Below, piece after piece: positions 16,136 to 25,299 of a stretch of 64,000 nt of DNA. The notes beneath the pieces are model-generated. The model did not search any database and had not been told where the DNA came from. It saw only the letters and a program-made list of their open reading frames with translations. The position numbers were made by a program, and so were the translations under genes. The DNA is from Flexistipes sp. GTDB taxonomy: Bacteria; Chrysiogenota; Deferribacteres; Deferribacterales; Flexistipitaceae. The stretch is taken from the NCBI RefSeq assembly GCF_036172515.1, contig NZ_JAXKVW010000002.1:203174-267173 (forward strand). Reading direction: 5' to 3'. How positions within the stretch are numbered: position 1 is the stretch's first letter; each line of letters begins with the position of its first letter.

Positions 16136-16717
16136 TTACCCCTTAATCTTTTTGATCACATCCTTGGCTATGCCCTTCAATGTGTCAAAAACGCCCTTTC
16201 CCTGAATGGCGATAGCTTCGTAAGACTTTATATTTCTGTAATTAAGTGCTTTCTCCAGTTCATTTACAGGGACAATATCCGCAAGATCTCTTTTATTATA
16301 TTGCAGTGCCAGCGGCATCTTATCCAGGTTGTAGCCGTGCTCCTGGAGGTTATCACGGAGGTTTTCAAAACTGTCCATGTTTGCATCCATTCTGTCAACC
16401 TGCGAATCTGCCACAAAAACAACACCGTCTGCACCTTTGAGAATCAGCTTTCTGCTGGCATTGTAAAATACCTGACCAGGAACGGTGTAAAGATGAAAAC
16501 GCACTTTAAATCCTTTGATTTCTCCCAGTTTGAGGGGCATGAAATCAAAGAAGAGTGTCCTCTCTGTTTCGGTGGCAAGAGAAATCATCTTCCCCTTATT
16601 TTTTTCATCCGTTTTATTGTAGATGTATTGTAAATTTGTGGTTTTGCCGCATAAACCCGGACCGTAATATACGATTTTACAGTTAAGTTCTTTGGTGGAA
16701 TAGTTAATAAATGACAA
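16136..16717 (-). CDS. mglA: Ras-like polarity GTPase MglA
   Basis: 193 residues with P-loop GPGLCGKTTN (19-28), the MglA-type switch region TLFFDFMP, a Walker-B-like stretch in which the usual DxxG is VPGQ (LYTVPGQVFY, near 77-86), and base-recognition QYNKRDL near 138-144. The TVPGQ motif and missing N-terminal extension are MglA hallmarks. MglA-GTP sets the leading pole in gliding Myxococcus; in other bacteria it is linked to polarity or pili. The partner mglB lies just upstream. Confidence 0.93.
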   Translation of the reverse strand: MSFINYSTKELNCKIVYYGPGLCGKTTNLQYIYNKTDEKNKGKMISLATETERTLFFDFMPLKLGEIKGFKVRFHLYTVPGQVFYNASRKLILKGADGVVFVADSQVDRMDANMDSFENLRDNLQEHGYNLDKMPLALQYNKRDLADIVPVNELEKALNYRNIKSYEAIAIQGKGVFDTLKGIAKDVIKKIKG

Positions 16718-16728
16718 TGTGCACCCCT

Positions 16729-17223
16729 TTATTGCTCAGATTCTTTTGGGTCGAACAGGCCCTCTATTTCATCATCGGTTATATCTCCAAAAATATTTTT
16801 TGGATCATTGTCAGTATCTTGGAAAGAAGATCTCAGAAATTCCTCTATTTTCGTTATAAATTTCTTTACCCGCAGTCTTATAAGACCCAGTGATGTTGAT
16901 TCATCGAAGATAACAACAAGAATTATAACATTAAAAATCAAGCTTATGTGTACGTGCTCATTCTCACCTTCGTGGAAAAGAAGAGAGAATTCTTTTTCCC
17001 CGAGAAGTTTTGCCAGACCATCGGTAGCAGCTACATTGCCCGCCACTAGTGCTGCAATTGAAGTAGTATCATACTCGGACACCGACGTAGAAGTTGCAAC
17101 AGGCTGCCCGTTTTTGTCCACAAGGAAGGCGGCTGTTGCACCTGACTCATTTTTCAGCAGCTCAACTTCTTTTTCCAGTCTTTTTATGATTTTCTCATTA
17201 TAGATCCATGAACTATCGCTCAT
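16729..17223 (-). CDS. mglB: Roadblock/LC7 protein MglB (GTPase-activating partner of MglA)
   Basis: 164 residues from the ATG at 17223, preferred over the longer frame from 17271 because TAAGGATT precedes it. The roadblock/LC7 domain spans about residues 15-125 (ATAAFLVDKNGQPVA, SIAALVAGNVAATDGLAKLLGE), followed by an acidic tail. MglB dimers stimulate GTP hydrolysis by MglA. It is 11 nt from mglA, giving the usual mglBA order. Confidence 0.9.
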   Translation of the reverse strand: MSDSSWIYNEKIIKRLEKEVELLKNESGATAAFLVDKNGQPVATSTSVSEYDTTSIAALVAGNVAATDGLAKLLGEKEFSLLFHEGENEHVHISLIFNVIILVVIFDESTSLGLIRLRVKKFITKIEEFLRSSFQDTDNDPKNIFGDITDDEIEGLFDPKESEQ

Positions 17224-17336
17224 AATATAATCCTTAGTCAATAAATATATACATCCAAGAGATTTGAACAATTATTTTCATTAACCGGCAGACGGTCAGA
17301 TGAAAATATTAAACAACTCCCTTCATATTAATATTT

Positions 17337-17936
17337 TTAATACATTTCCCTTCTGTTCTCAATAGCTTTTAATATGGTGATATCATCAGAAAACTCCAGC
17401 AGTCCGCCGGTGGGGACACCGCTGGCTATCCTTGTCATTTTAACATCGAAGTCTTTTAGCAGTTTATACACATAAGTTGCGGTGGTTTCTCCTTCAATAT
17501 CAGGGTTTGTGGCAATGATAACTTCATCAACCTTGTTTTCACAAGCAAGGTCGATAAGTCTCTGAAGATTCAGCTCATCAGGACCTATCCCGTCCAGCGG
17601 TGCAATCTTGCCGCCAAGGACATGGTACACACCTTTATACCTTCCGCTGGATTCGATAATAAATATATCTTTGGGCTCCTCCACAACACAGACTACTCTT
17701 TTATCCCTGTATGAGTCTGCGCAGATACTGCATAATTCACCATCGGACAATCCTCCGCACTCTTTGCAGAACTTTATATTCTGTTTCAAATCGACAATGC
17801 TGTCTGCAAGCTCTTTGACATCCCTCTCATTCATTTTCATGATATACATGGCAAGTCTCAGTGCTGTTTTTCGTCCGATGCCGGGCAGCTTGCCCAATTC
17901 GAAAACGCATTTGTCAAAACTCTTGATTTTTAGCAT
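17337..17936 (-). CDS. recR: Recombination mediator RecR
   Basis: 199 residues: an N-terminal helix-hairpin-helix (LPGIGRKTALRLA near 14-26), a four-Cys zinc finger (CKECGGLSDGELCSIC near 57-72), and a Toprim domain with VVEEPKDI and ATNPDIEGETTATYV. RecR works with RecO/RecF to load RecA at single-strand gaps. ybaB lies 3 nt upstream and dnaX before that, the common dnaX-ybaB-recR arrangement. Confidence 0.96.
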   Translation of the reverse strand: MLKIKSFDKCVFELGKLPGIGRKTALRLAMYIMKMNERDVKELADSIVDLKQNIKFCKECGGLSDGELCSICADSYRDKRVVCVVEEPKDIFIIESSGRYKGVYHVLGGKIAPLDGIGPDELNLQRLIDLACENKVDEVIIATNPDIEGETTATYVYKLLKDFDVKMTRIASGVPTGGLLEFSDDITILKAIENRREMY

Positions 17937-17939
17937 TTT

Positions 17940-18254
17940 TTAAAACATGCCGGGGATATTCATCCCCATTCCTCCGGTTATTTCTGACATTCTCTCCTGC
18001 ACCATATCATGAGCCTTTTTCATCCCCTCATTAACAGCGGCAATGATAAGGTCGGAAAGCATGTCCTTATCCTCTGGGTTTATCACGTCATCTTCAATGT
18101 TGATTTCAATAAGCTCCTGTCTGCCGTTAACCTTTACAGTAACCATGCCGCCGCCTGCTGATGCCTCTACAACTTCCTTGGCAGCTTCTTCCTGGACTTC
18201 TTCCATTTTCTTCTGCATTTTTTGTGCCTGTTTCATCATTTGCTGAATGTTCAT
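17940..18254 (-). CDS. YbaB/EbfC family nucleoid-associated protein
   Basis: 104 residues starting MNIQQMMKQAQKMQKKMEE, the usual beginning for this family; AGGAGGAA directly precedes this ATG, so the longer frame to 18317 is not used. An N-terminal helix leads to the central beta region with GGGMVTVKVNGRQELIEI and the C-terminal helix with IIAAVNEGMKKA. It is a small dimeric DNA-binding protein, typically encoded between dnaX and recR as here. Confidence 0.94.
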   Translation of the reverse strand: MNIQQMMKQAQKMQKKMEEVQEEAAKEVVEASAGGGMVTVKVNGRQELIEINIEDDVINPEDKDMLSDLIIAAVNEGMKKAHDMVQERMSEITGGMGMNIPGMF

Positions 18255-18358
18255 TTTGTATTCCTCCTGAAATTTTACATAATATTTGTTCAATTCTATT
18301 TTGTCCAATCTCGTCATTAAACGTAGGTACGATTTAATTTTAAAATATAAAATTTAAT

Positions 18359-19963
18359 CTATTTGTTAGCTTTGTAAACTTTTATATTCGTTATTTTGCC
18401 GTTAAATTCATTTTTAATTTTACTTATCATCTCATTTTTATTTATTTCTTCTTTGGTTTTTTTCTCGTGATAAGTCTCAAGTTCCTCTTTTTTCTCACTC
18501 AGGCCTTTTTTTTTACTGCCGTTTTCAAGTACGATAGACAGTTTTCTGTCATCACCGAAAAAATTCCTGACAACGTTTGTTATTATATCCATATGCTCTT
18601 TCTTGTTCACAATGTCGTAATGAAAACGCTTTGCCTCACTAAAGCCCACTTTAAAGTTATTGCTGTCTGAAGTTATGATATAACCGTGGCTAAGGTTTGC
18701 CGAAGTTGAAGGATTATATTTGCTTATTTGATCAAGCAGCTTATCCCACATCTTATCCGTGTCGTTTAAATCTATCTTGCTGTCAGTGCTTTTACCGTAA
18801 GTGTCAGAAGTTTTTGCGGCAGTTTTGTTTTCCGGTATCGGGGCTGATTTGGAAGCAGCTGCAGAGGCATCTATAATTTTCGATATATTTGCAGCCTTGT
18901 ACAGACCGAATTCGAAAACATATTGCTGCATATCATAAAACTTTAAGTCCTGCAGCAGTTTCTGAAAAAGCTGAAACAGGACAAAAGCCCGATTTTCATC
19001 AATCTTTTCCATGATTTTTGTAAAATATTTGATTTCTTCCGAGGTGAGTTCTTTCTCGGGGAAATATCCCGTGGCTTTGGCAAACATAATATGTTTCAAA
19101 TATTCTATAATGGTTTTCGTAATAAAGATGTAGTCCAGTCCTTTCAGGTTAATTTCTTCCGTGTGTTTGACTACAGCTGTAATATCCTCGTTCAGCACCA
19201 GTTCAAACAGCCGGTTTATAATAGTATAATCCGAAAGACCAAGAAGATAGGAGGTGTCCTGGATGTTAACAGTACCTCCGGAATAGGCGACAATTTGATC
19301 CACCAATGAGAGGGCATCCCTCATGCAACCTTCTGAATTGCGCATGATAACACTTACAGCGTCCTTGTCGTGCTCTATTTCTTCCTTCTGCAGTACTCCG
19401 CTTAGGTAGTCATACATGAAGTCCGCAGGTATTTTCTTGAAATCGTAACGCTGGCACCTTGACAGTATTGTTGGCGGGATTCTGTGTGCATCAGTTGTTG
19501 CCATTATAAAAATTACATGCTCGGGGGGCTCTTCCAGTGTTTTCAGAAGTGCGTTGAAAGCCGGCTCAGTGAGCATATGTACTTCGTCGATAATATATAT
19601 TTTGTAATTACATTTGGCTGGTATGAATCGAACGGACTCTCTGAGTTGTCTTATCTCATCTATGCCCCTGTTGGATGCTCCGTCGATCTCCATGACGTCC
19701 ATAGATGAACCGTCTGTTATTTCTTCACATATTTCACAAGTGTTGCATGGGTTTACACCATCGGGAGTTTTGCAGTTAACGGCTTTTGCAAAAATACGAG
19801 CCGTACTTGTTTTGCCGACACCCCTAGGACCGGTAAAAAGATATGCGTGCGATATTCTTCCCAGTTCGATTGCATTGCTGAGTGTTTTTACCACAAAGTC
19901 CTGTCCGACTATTTCATGAAAATTCTGTGGTCTGTATTTTCTTGCTAAAGCCAAATACGCCAT
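18359..19963 (-). CDS. dnaX: DNA polymerase III tau/gamma subunit DnaX
   Basis: 534 residues. Walker A is GPRGVGKTST (45-54), the Zn-binding cluster CNTCEIC is near 77-83, Walker B IYIIDEVHML near 122-131, and sensor I ATTDAHRIPPTI near 155-166. It is the clamp-loader ATPase. An uninterrupted run of nine A residues on the coding strand (18506-18514) encodes KKK at 484-486; shifting into either other frame there meets a stop within a few codons, so slippage would give a shorter, gamma-like product. First gene of dnaX-ybaB-recR. Confidence 0.95.
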   Translation of the reverse strand: MAYLALARKYRPQNFHEIVGQDFVVKTLSNAIELGRISHAYLFTGPRGVGKTSTARIFAKAVNCKTPDGVNPCNTCEICEEITDGSSMDVMEIDGASNRGIDEIRQLRESVRFIPAKCNYKIYIIDEVHMLTEPAFNALLKTLEEPPEHVIFIMATTDAHRIPPTILSRCQRYDFKKIPADFMYDYLSGVLQKEEIEHDKDAVSVIMRNSEGCMRDALSLVDQIVAYSGGTVNIQDTSYLLGLSDYTIINRLFELVLNEDITAVVKHTEEINLKGLDYIFITKTIIEYLKHIMFAKATGYFPEKELTSEEIKYFTKIMEKIDENRAFVLFQLFQKLLQDLKFYDMQQYVFEFGLYKAANISKIIDASAAASKSAPIPENKTAAKTSDTYGKSTDSKIDLNDTDKMWDKLLDQISKYNPSTSANLSHGYIITSDSNNFKVGFSEAKRFHYDIVNKKEHMDIITNVVRNFFGDDRKLSIVLENGSKKKGLSEKKEELETYHEKKTKEEINKNEMISKIKNEFNGKITNIKVYKANK

Positions 19964-20028
19964 CTGATTTATTCCTTTAAATTAGCTGATATGTTTCATT
20001 TTCGGGCTAATTACCCGGTTTGATGCGT

Positions 20029-20445
20029 TCCACATATTTACCAGTCTTAGTCTGGGGTTAGCATATAAAAAATTACACATTTGTAAGATTTATTTATGTA
20101 AGTTAATTTAGTTTAACAGAATAATCAATCATATTTTAGTATCTTTTGCAATAACGAAACGTTTTAGAAACCTCCCCAAGTTTTTGTAATTATGCTATTT
20201 ACAATACTTTATCTTAATATCGGGTTTTTCACGTATAAAGATATCCCAATATTAAGCACAGTTGTATATTTATTCGTTATGTCGTTACATATGGCAGAGA
20301 TCTCTCCCTTCGTTCGGAATAATGCCTGCGAATAGCACCAGTCTTTTAGACTGGTAAATATGTTTACATTCTATTTATCCGCCCAAGGCGGATGCTAGAC
20401 AGCATTTTGTCATCCCCAGCGAAGCCGAGGGATATCTATCTATAT
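20029..20445. repeat. Composite hairpin elements upstream of the ABC transporter operon
   Basis: The 617-nt gap after dnaX holds a half element CACATATTTACCAGTCTTAG at 20029-20048 in inverted orientation and a full second copy of the 2119-2267 element at about 20295-20445 (inner hairpin GTCTTTTAGACTGGTAAATATG, arms with CTTCGTTCGGAA and AGCGAAGCCGAGGGATATC). Between them (20065-20290) and after them the DNA is A+T-rich without a recognisable gene. Confidence 0.65.
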
Positions 20446-20580
20446 ACAGTGCTGCTGATTTAGCGGGAAGAAAAGGATAAATAAAAAATATCTTTATTTT
20501 TATTAAATCAAAAAATGCTTGAAAAATAAGAGATATCCGAGTAAGTTGGAATACATTTATTTATTTAATTCAGCAGGTGG

Positions 20581-20745
20581 ATGATGAAAAATAAAAAAGA
20601 TAAAGTGGAAGCCGTTGAAGTCAAGTGTGTTAAGTGCGGCAGGACACAGATTATCTATATCCCCAGAGAAGATATTCCCAAATGTCCCGAATGCAAAGTA
20701 AATATGATAATTAATGAGCTTTTGGACGAAGGTAAGTCCTATTAA
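20581..20745 (+). CDS. Small zinc-ribbon-like protein
   Basis: 54 residues: a Lys-rich start, then CVKCG and CPEC spaced 16 residues apart, a four-Cys zinc-ribbon pattern, and a short acidic helix. AGGTGG directly precedes two adjacent ATG codons (20581 and 20584); the second gives the better spacing. It lies 21 nt before the substrate-binding protein gene and may be co-transcribed with the transporter. I cannot assign a function; small rubredoxin- or regulator-like ribbons are possible. Confidence 0.6.
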   Translation: MMKNKKDKVEAVEVKCVKCGRTQIIYIPREDIPKCPECKVNMIINELLDEGKSY

Positions 20746-20766
20746 TAAAATTTTGTGGAGGATAGC

Positions 20767-21576
20767 ATGAGAAAAGTATTACTAAGTATTGCTCTGGTTT
20801 TTTTGATGGCATTTTCTGTATTTGCCAATTCCAATGAACTTTGGGAACAGTCAACACTTAACAAGGTTATGAAACGGGGTGTTCTTCGTGTGGGAATGGA
20901 AGCGGGTTACATGCCTTTTGAAATCAAAAACAAGCAGGGTGAGATAATCGGATTTGATGTTGATATTGCAAAGCTTATGGCAAAAGAGATGGGTGTGAAA
21001 CTTGAGCTTGTAAATACGGCCTGGGATGGAATTATTCCGGCACTTCTCACCAAAAAATTTGATATCATTATGTCCGGTATGACTATTACGCCCCAGAGAA
21101 ATCTGCAGATTAACTTTGCCGATCCGGTTGTTGTTGTCGGTCAGACTATTCTCATTAGAAAAGAGCTGGCTGATGAGGTGGACAGTTACAGAGATCTGAA
21201 TGATCCCAAATATACAATAGCTACAAAACTGGGCGTTACAGCAGATTTCGCCACAAAAAAGTATATGCCGAAAGCTAAGCTGAGACTTTTTGAAACAGAG
21301 CCCGAGGCTGCAATGGAAGTAATAAACGGTAAAGCCGATGCATTTGTTTACGACCTTCCTTACTGTTCGATTTTCTATTCTCAGTATAAAGATCAACTTG
21401 TTTTTCTTGATGAGCCTTTCACATATGAGCCGCTTGCCTGGGCTGTAAGAAAGGGTGATCCGGATTTTATTAACTGGCTTAATAATTTCCTTGCCCAGAT
21501 CAAAGGTGACGGAAGATATGATATGATTTATCAGAAATGGTTTGAAAGCGACGCCTGGTTAGAGCAGGTTCAGTAG
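20767..21576 (+). CDS. Amino-acid ABC transporter periplasmic binding protein
   Basis: 269 residues from ATG 20767, placed 5 nt after GGAGG. A signal peptide (KVLLSIALVFLMAFSVFA) is followed by a SBP_bac_3 domain: GVLRVGMEAGYMPFEIKN, GEIIGFDVDIAKLMAKEMG, FDIIMSGMTITPQR. It captures a polar amino acid in the periplasm for the permease and ATPase encoded next. The strand IRKELADEVDSYRDL and the KWFESDAW end are family typical. The ligand cannot be deduced. Confidence 0.9.
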   Translation: MRKVLLSIALVFLMAFSVFANSNELWEQSTLNKVMKRGVLRVGMEAGYMPFEIKNKQGEIIGFDVDIAKLMAKEMGVKLELVNTAWDGIIPALLTKKFDIIMSGMTITPQRNLQINFADPVVVVGQTILIRKELADEVDSYRDLNDPKYTIATKLGVTADFATKKYMPKAKLRLFETEPEAAMEVINGKADAFVYDLPYCSIFYSQYKDQLVFLDEPFTYEPLAWAVRKGDPDFINWLNNFLAQIKGDGRYDMIYQKWFESDAWLEQVQ

Positions 21577-21595
21577 GTTTAAGGACTTTAAGTAA

Positions 21596-22540
21596 ATGCA
21601 GGGTAAAAAATACAATCTGTTCTGGAATTTTATTTTTGTACTGATCATCGTTTCCGTCTGTTTCGGAGTTTATTATGCATCCAAAAGGGTGGATTACATC
21701 TGGCGTTGGGAACGGTTGTTGCAGTATTTTGTTTATGAAGATGTCACCAATATAAGAACTCCGGTGGCTGGTAATGTTAAAGTAACTGATGGGAAAATAA
21801 AAGTAATCCCCATGCAGGCAGGAGAACCGTACACTGTAAAAAAGTTTGAGACGAAGCAGGTGAGTGATGGTGACCTGGTCTTCGAAGGGGATATATTAGC
21901 TTCAAATTCAAGAACAAGGGCCGGTCCGCTGTTGACCGGTCTTTATATGACCATAAAGCTTTCCATTGTGGCAATATTTTTTGCCATAATTATCGGTGTA
22001 CTTACAGGTATTGCAAGAATATCCAGTAATCCTGCTCTAAAAAAGCTGGCAGTCACCTATATTGAACTGATAAGGGGTACCCCCCTTCTTGTTCAGATTT
22101 TCATTTTTTACTTTTTTATAGGTACTGTACTTCATCTTAACCGTTTTACGTCGGGTACTGCAGCACTTGCTGTTTTTACAGGAGCTTACATTGCTGAGAT
22201 TGTAAGAGCCGGCATTCAGTCCATACCCAAAGGGCAGATGGAGGCTTCCAGGAGTCTCGGCATGAATTATTTCCAGGCAATGAGACACATAATTATGCCT
22301 CAGGCTTTAAAAAGGACACTGCCGCCTATGGCAGGACAGTTTATTTCGCTTATAAAGGACTCTTCGCTGGTTTCGGTAATTTCAATAACGGATCTTACCA
22401 AATCAGGAAGGGAGATTGTCACATCAACCTTTTCACCTTTTGAGGTATGGTTTAGTGTTGCTCTTTTATACCTGGTATTAACGTCATCGCTGTCGTTTTT
22501 TGTTCAAATTTTGGAAAGGAGATTATCAGAGAGTGATTGA
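21596..22540 (+). CDS. Amino-acid ABC transporter permease
   Basis: 314 residues of the His/Glu/Gln/Arg/opine family (HisM/GlnP). After the first helix (about 10-27) there is an extra ~75-residue soluble segment (about 35-105) not seen in the shortest family members. The core runs from [13 protein letters not shown] to the C-terminus, with the EAA loop [21 protein letters not shown] (ATPase contact) near 220-240. It starts 19 nt after the binding-protein gene and overlaps the ATPase start. Confidence 0.9.
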   Translation: MQGKKYNLFWNFIFVLIIVSVCFGVYYASKRVDYIWRWERLLQYFVYEDVTNIRTPVAGNVKVTDGKIKVIPMQAGEPYTVKKFETKQVSDGDLVFEGDILASNSRTRAGPLLTGLYMTIKLSIVAIFFAIIIGVLTGIARISSNPALKKLAVTYIELIRGTPLLVQIFIFYFFIGTVLHLNRFTSGTAALAVFTGAYIAEIVRAGIQSIPKGQMEASRSLGMNYFQAMRHIIMPQALKRTLPPMAGQFISLIKDSSLVSVISITDLTKSGREIVTSTFSPFEVWFSVALLYLVLTSSLSFFVQILERRLSESD

Positions 22541-23276
22541 TAGCAAAAAGATTATTATAGCCAAAGATGTTGTAAAAACATTTCGCAATGGTGTCAAAGC
22601 GCTTAAAAAAGTTTCAATGGATGTAAGCTACGGAGAGGTTGTTGTCGTTATCGGTCCCAGCGGCTCAGGTAAATCAACGCTCCTTCGGACGCTGAATTTT
22701 CTGGAGCCTATTAATGAAGGGGAAATTATTATCGACGGTATTTCCCTGACAGATCCGAAAACCAATATCAATAAGGTCAGGGAAGAGGTGGGGATGGTTT
22801 TCCAGCAGTTTAATCTGTTCCCGCATATGAATGCATTGGAAAATATTACAATAGCTCCCACAACGGTAAGAAAAGTCTCAAAATCCGAAGCCGACAAGAC
22901 AGCAATCCAGCTGCTTGAAAAAGTCGGGCTTGCAGACAGGGCAACGAGTTTTCCATCCCAGCTTTCAGGTGGACAGCAGCAGAGGGTGGCCATAGCCCGG
23001 GCATTGGCAATGAAGCCTAAGATTATGCTTTTTGATGAGCCTACAAGTGCCCTGGATCCTGAGATGATTGGTGAGGTGCTTGAGGTAATGAAAACACTTG
23101 CCAAAGAAGGTATGACTATGGTAGTTGTAACTCATGAAATGGGTTTTGCAAGAGAGGTTGCCGACAGAGTAATTTTTATGGATGAGGGTGAGATAATAGA
23201 GACGAACACACCTATAGAACTTTTTAAAAACCCGGATAATGAGCGGCTTCAAAAATTCTTAAGTCAGATACTTTGA
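22533..23276 (+). CDS. Amino-acid ABC transporter ATP-binding protein
   Basis: About 247 residues from GTG 22533, which overlaps the permease stop; an in-frame TTG at 22500 would add 11 residues without family support. Walker [11 protein letters not shown]-loop [14 protein letters not shown], signature LSGGQQQR, Walker [13 protein letters not shown] and switch His in VVTHEMGF are all present. It energises uptake together with the permease and binding protein. Confidence 0.93.
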   Translation: MIDSKKIIIAKDVVKTFRNGVKALKKVSMDVSYGEVVVVIGPSGSGKSTLLRTLNFLEPINEGEIIIDGISLTDPKTNINKVREEVGMVFQQFNLFPHMNALENITIAPTTVRKVSKSEADKTAIQLLEKVGLADRATSFPSQLSGGQQQRVAIARALAMKPKIMLFDEPTSALDPEMIGEVLEVMKTLAKEGMTMVVVTHEMGFAREVADRVIFMDEGEIIETNTPIELFKNPDNERLQKFLSQIL

Positions 23277-23277
23277 T

Positions 23278-24930
23278 ATGTTATTCAATAAAAAATATAA
23301 TGTAACAATAAAAAACAGAAATATTACACTGGAAGCAAAGTCCGGTACCAATCTTTATAAACTTTTGAAAGAAAATGATATTCCCATATCTTCCCTTTGT
23401 AACGGAAACGGTCAGTGCGGCAAATGCAAGGTGAAAATATCATCTCCGGCCGGAGGGGAAATCAATAAACCCACCAAAAAGGACCGTCTGATTTTAGCGC
23501 TGATGAATCTGGAAAACGGCTACAGGCTTGCCTGTGAATATATCATCAGATCAGATATTGTTGTGGATACCGAAGAGTGGAATGTTTCTTCCGGCAAAGA
23601 TCCGGATATACTTGGAGTAAAAAAGAAAAATAAAGATGCGGCTGAAGAGGAACAAAAACCTGCTGAGGAAATCAAAGTGAAAGATGAAGAGCCAGGCCCG
23701 GAGGAAGATTTTGAAAGCGTGGAATCTTCCGAATCCCAAAATCAATCTGAGTATAAGGCAGATTATGAGCCTGAGGTTAAAGAAGGTGAAGAGGGGGGAG
23801 TTTCGGTTGAAGAGGATGAAGATCAGACTTACGGTGTCAGGGATGGCTTGCTTCTTATCCAATATCCCGGCGGTGTGAAATATTATGTGTATGCAGCAGG
23901 GATAAACAATATCGCATCCGAAGGTCTGGTTAAAATAAGTGAGCCGCTTACCGATATTCTTGACAATAACATACTGTCTGACTTTATTCACGATAATATA
24001 GATATTCCCGATTTGGACAGAGTGATTATAATTCTGGACAAGGAATACTTTAACGGTGAAATATTTTTTAAGCTTGTCAACTACCATTCTTTTGAAATCG
24101 GAACACTAAAATGTGAAGTGTTGCAGCCCTACAATGACCCTAAAAATCTGCTGACATTTTTAAGGCTTCTTAATTCTGTTAATGGGCAGAATCTTCAGGT
24201 TGCGCTGGATAATCTGAGGTTTTCTTATTTTTTGAAAGACGGCATTTTTTACTTTTTAAATTCTGAGTACGTTTCCGATACTATAGATATAGACAGACTG
24301 CTCACCACAGGCAAAAATCCCATTATTGATATTGCAGACGATTTGACTCATGTAACAATGAAGGACGATTTAAAGGAACCGGATTCCATCGCTCTGCCCG
24401 CATTGCTGAAAACAATCAAAATTCTCATGAGAATAGGAGCAGTCAATAACAATTTTGTTCTAAAAGACAGAAATGAATTGGTGGATGAGCTAAAACTGGA
24501 GCATCTGGTCAAGTTTTCAAAGAGAAATGAAGGTAATATGTTTTATATCTACAGGAAGAAGGATGTTGAAATATTTCTGAGTCAGCAGATGCTTGACCAG
24601 CTGAGGGAGCTGAAAATATATCTGATGACACTGACTGATTTTGTTCAAAAAGAACTGGGCAATATCGAAAACATAATAATACAGAATCTTACCCACTATG
24701 ATTATCTGGTGAACAATCTCTTCGATTTATCAATACTGCCCAAATATTATTCCAAAAAGACAAAATTTTATTCAGGGGATCCCACTATTCTGGCTTCCAA
24801 GTTTTTTACAGAGCAGGATGTTAAAACGTTCATTGAATCAAGAATAAGCGATATGAGAGAAATTGAGCTTTATAAAAATGAAGAGTTTAACAAAAGGTAT
24901 GATAAAATAGAGCGCAAACTTACTTCTTAA
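23278..24930 (+). CDS. 2Fe-2S ferredoxin-domain protein with acidic linker and large uncharacterised C-terminal region
   Basis: 550 residues beginning one nucleotide after the ABC ATPase stop. Residues 1-100 are a plant-type [2Fe-2S] ferredoxin domain with C41, C47, C50 and C86 (CNGNGQCGKC and RLACE). Residues about 118-185 are a strongly acidic, low-complexity linker rich in Glu, Asp and Ser. The remaining ~360 residues (from YGVRDGLLLIQYPGG) match nothing I recognise; they are helical at the end, have no membrane spans and no signal peptide. Tight spacing suggests co-transcription with the amino-acid transporter, though that may be incidental. A redox-sensing or signalling scaffold is possible; it faces a response regulator gene convergently. 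Confidence 0.7.
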   Translation: MLFNKKYNVTIKNRNITLEAKSGTNLYKLLKENDIPISSLCNGNGQCGKCKVKISSPAGGEINKPTKKDRLILALMNLENGYRLACEYIIRSDIVVDTEEWNVSSGKDPDILGVKKKNKDAAEEEQKPAEEIKVKDEEPGPEEDFESVESSESQNQSEYKADYEPEVKEGEEGGVSVEEDEDQTYGVRDGLLLIQYPGGVKYYVYAAGINNIASEGLVKISEPLTDILDNNILSDFIHDNIDIPDLDRVIIILDKEYFNGEIFFKLVNYHSFEIGTLKCEVLQPYNDPKNLLTFLRLLNSVNGQNLQVALDNLRFSYFLKDGIFYFLNSEYVSDTIDIDRLLTTGKNPIIDIADDLTHVTMKDDLKEPDSIALPALLKTIKILMRIGAVNNNFVLKDRNELVDELKLEHLVKFSKRNEGNMFYIYRKKDVEIFLSQQMLDQLRELKIYLMTLTDFVQKELGNIENIIIQNLTHYDYLVNNLFDLSILPKYYSKKTKFYSGDPTILASKFFTEQDVKTFIESRISDMREIELYKNEEFNKRYDKIERKLTS

Positions 24931-25294
24931 GTATATCTGCCACTGCTTCCTTCAAATCCCTGGCTCTTACTGGTTTGTTCAGAAATGAAACCACGCCCAT
25001 CTCTTTGGTCTTTTTGTATGTTTTGAATGTTCCGAATGCCGTGATAACAATAACCCTTGCTTCCGGGTCGAAATTTCTGAGTTTTTCTATAAAAGTCATG
25101 CCGTCCATTTCAGGCATACGCAGATCCGTGACAATTACCTGGTATTCTTTTCTTTCAGCCTTTTTGAGACCTTCAGCGCCGTTTTGGGCAACGTCCACAT
25201 CATAGCCGTCAATTCTCAGAACTTCCGCATAGCCGAGTCTGGTGTGCTCCTCATCATCTACTACCAAAACGCTGTAATCGTTCATATCACTCAT
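24920..25294 (-). CDS. Single-domain response regulator (CheY-like receiver)
   Basis: 124 residues forming only a receiver: acidic pocket VVDDEEHTR (11-19), phospho-acceptor Asp in IVTDLRMPEMDG near residue 57, Thr in VITAFG and Lys in LNKPVR. There is no output domain, so it acts by protein contact or phosphotransfer. Its end overlaps the convergent ferredoxin-fusion gene by 11 nt, and it lies 5 nt after the tandem-Hfq gene, so the two minus-strand genes probably share a transcript. Confidence 0.88.
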   Translation of the reverse strand: MSDMNDYSVLVVDDEEHTRLGYAEVLRIDGYDVDVAQNGAEGLKKAERKEYQVIVTDLRMPEMDGMTFIEKLRNFDPEARVIVITAFGTFKTYKKTKEMGVVSFLNKPVRARDLKEAVADILKK

Positions 25295-25299
25295 CCGGG

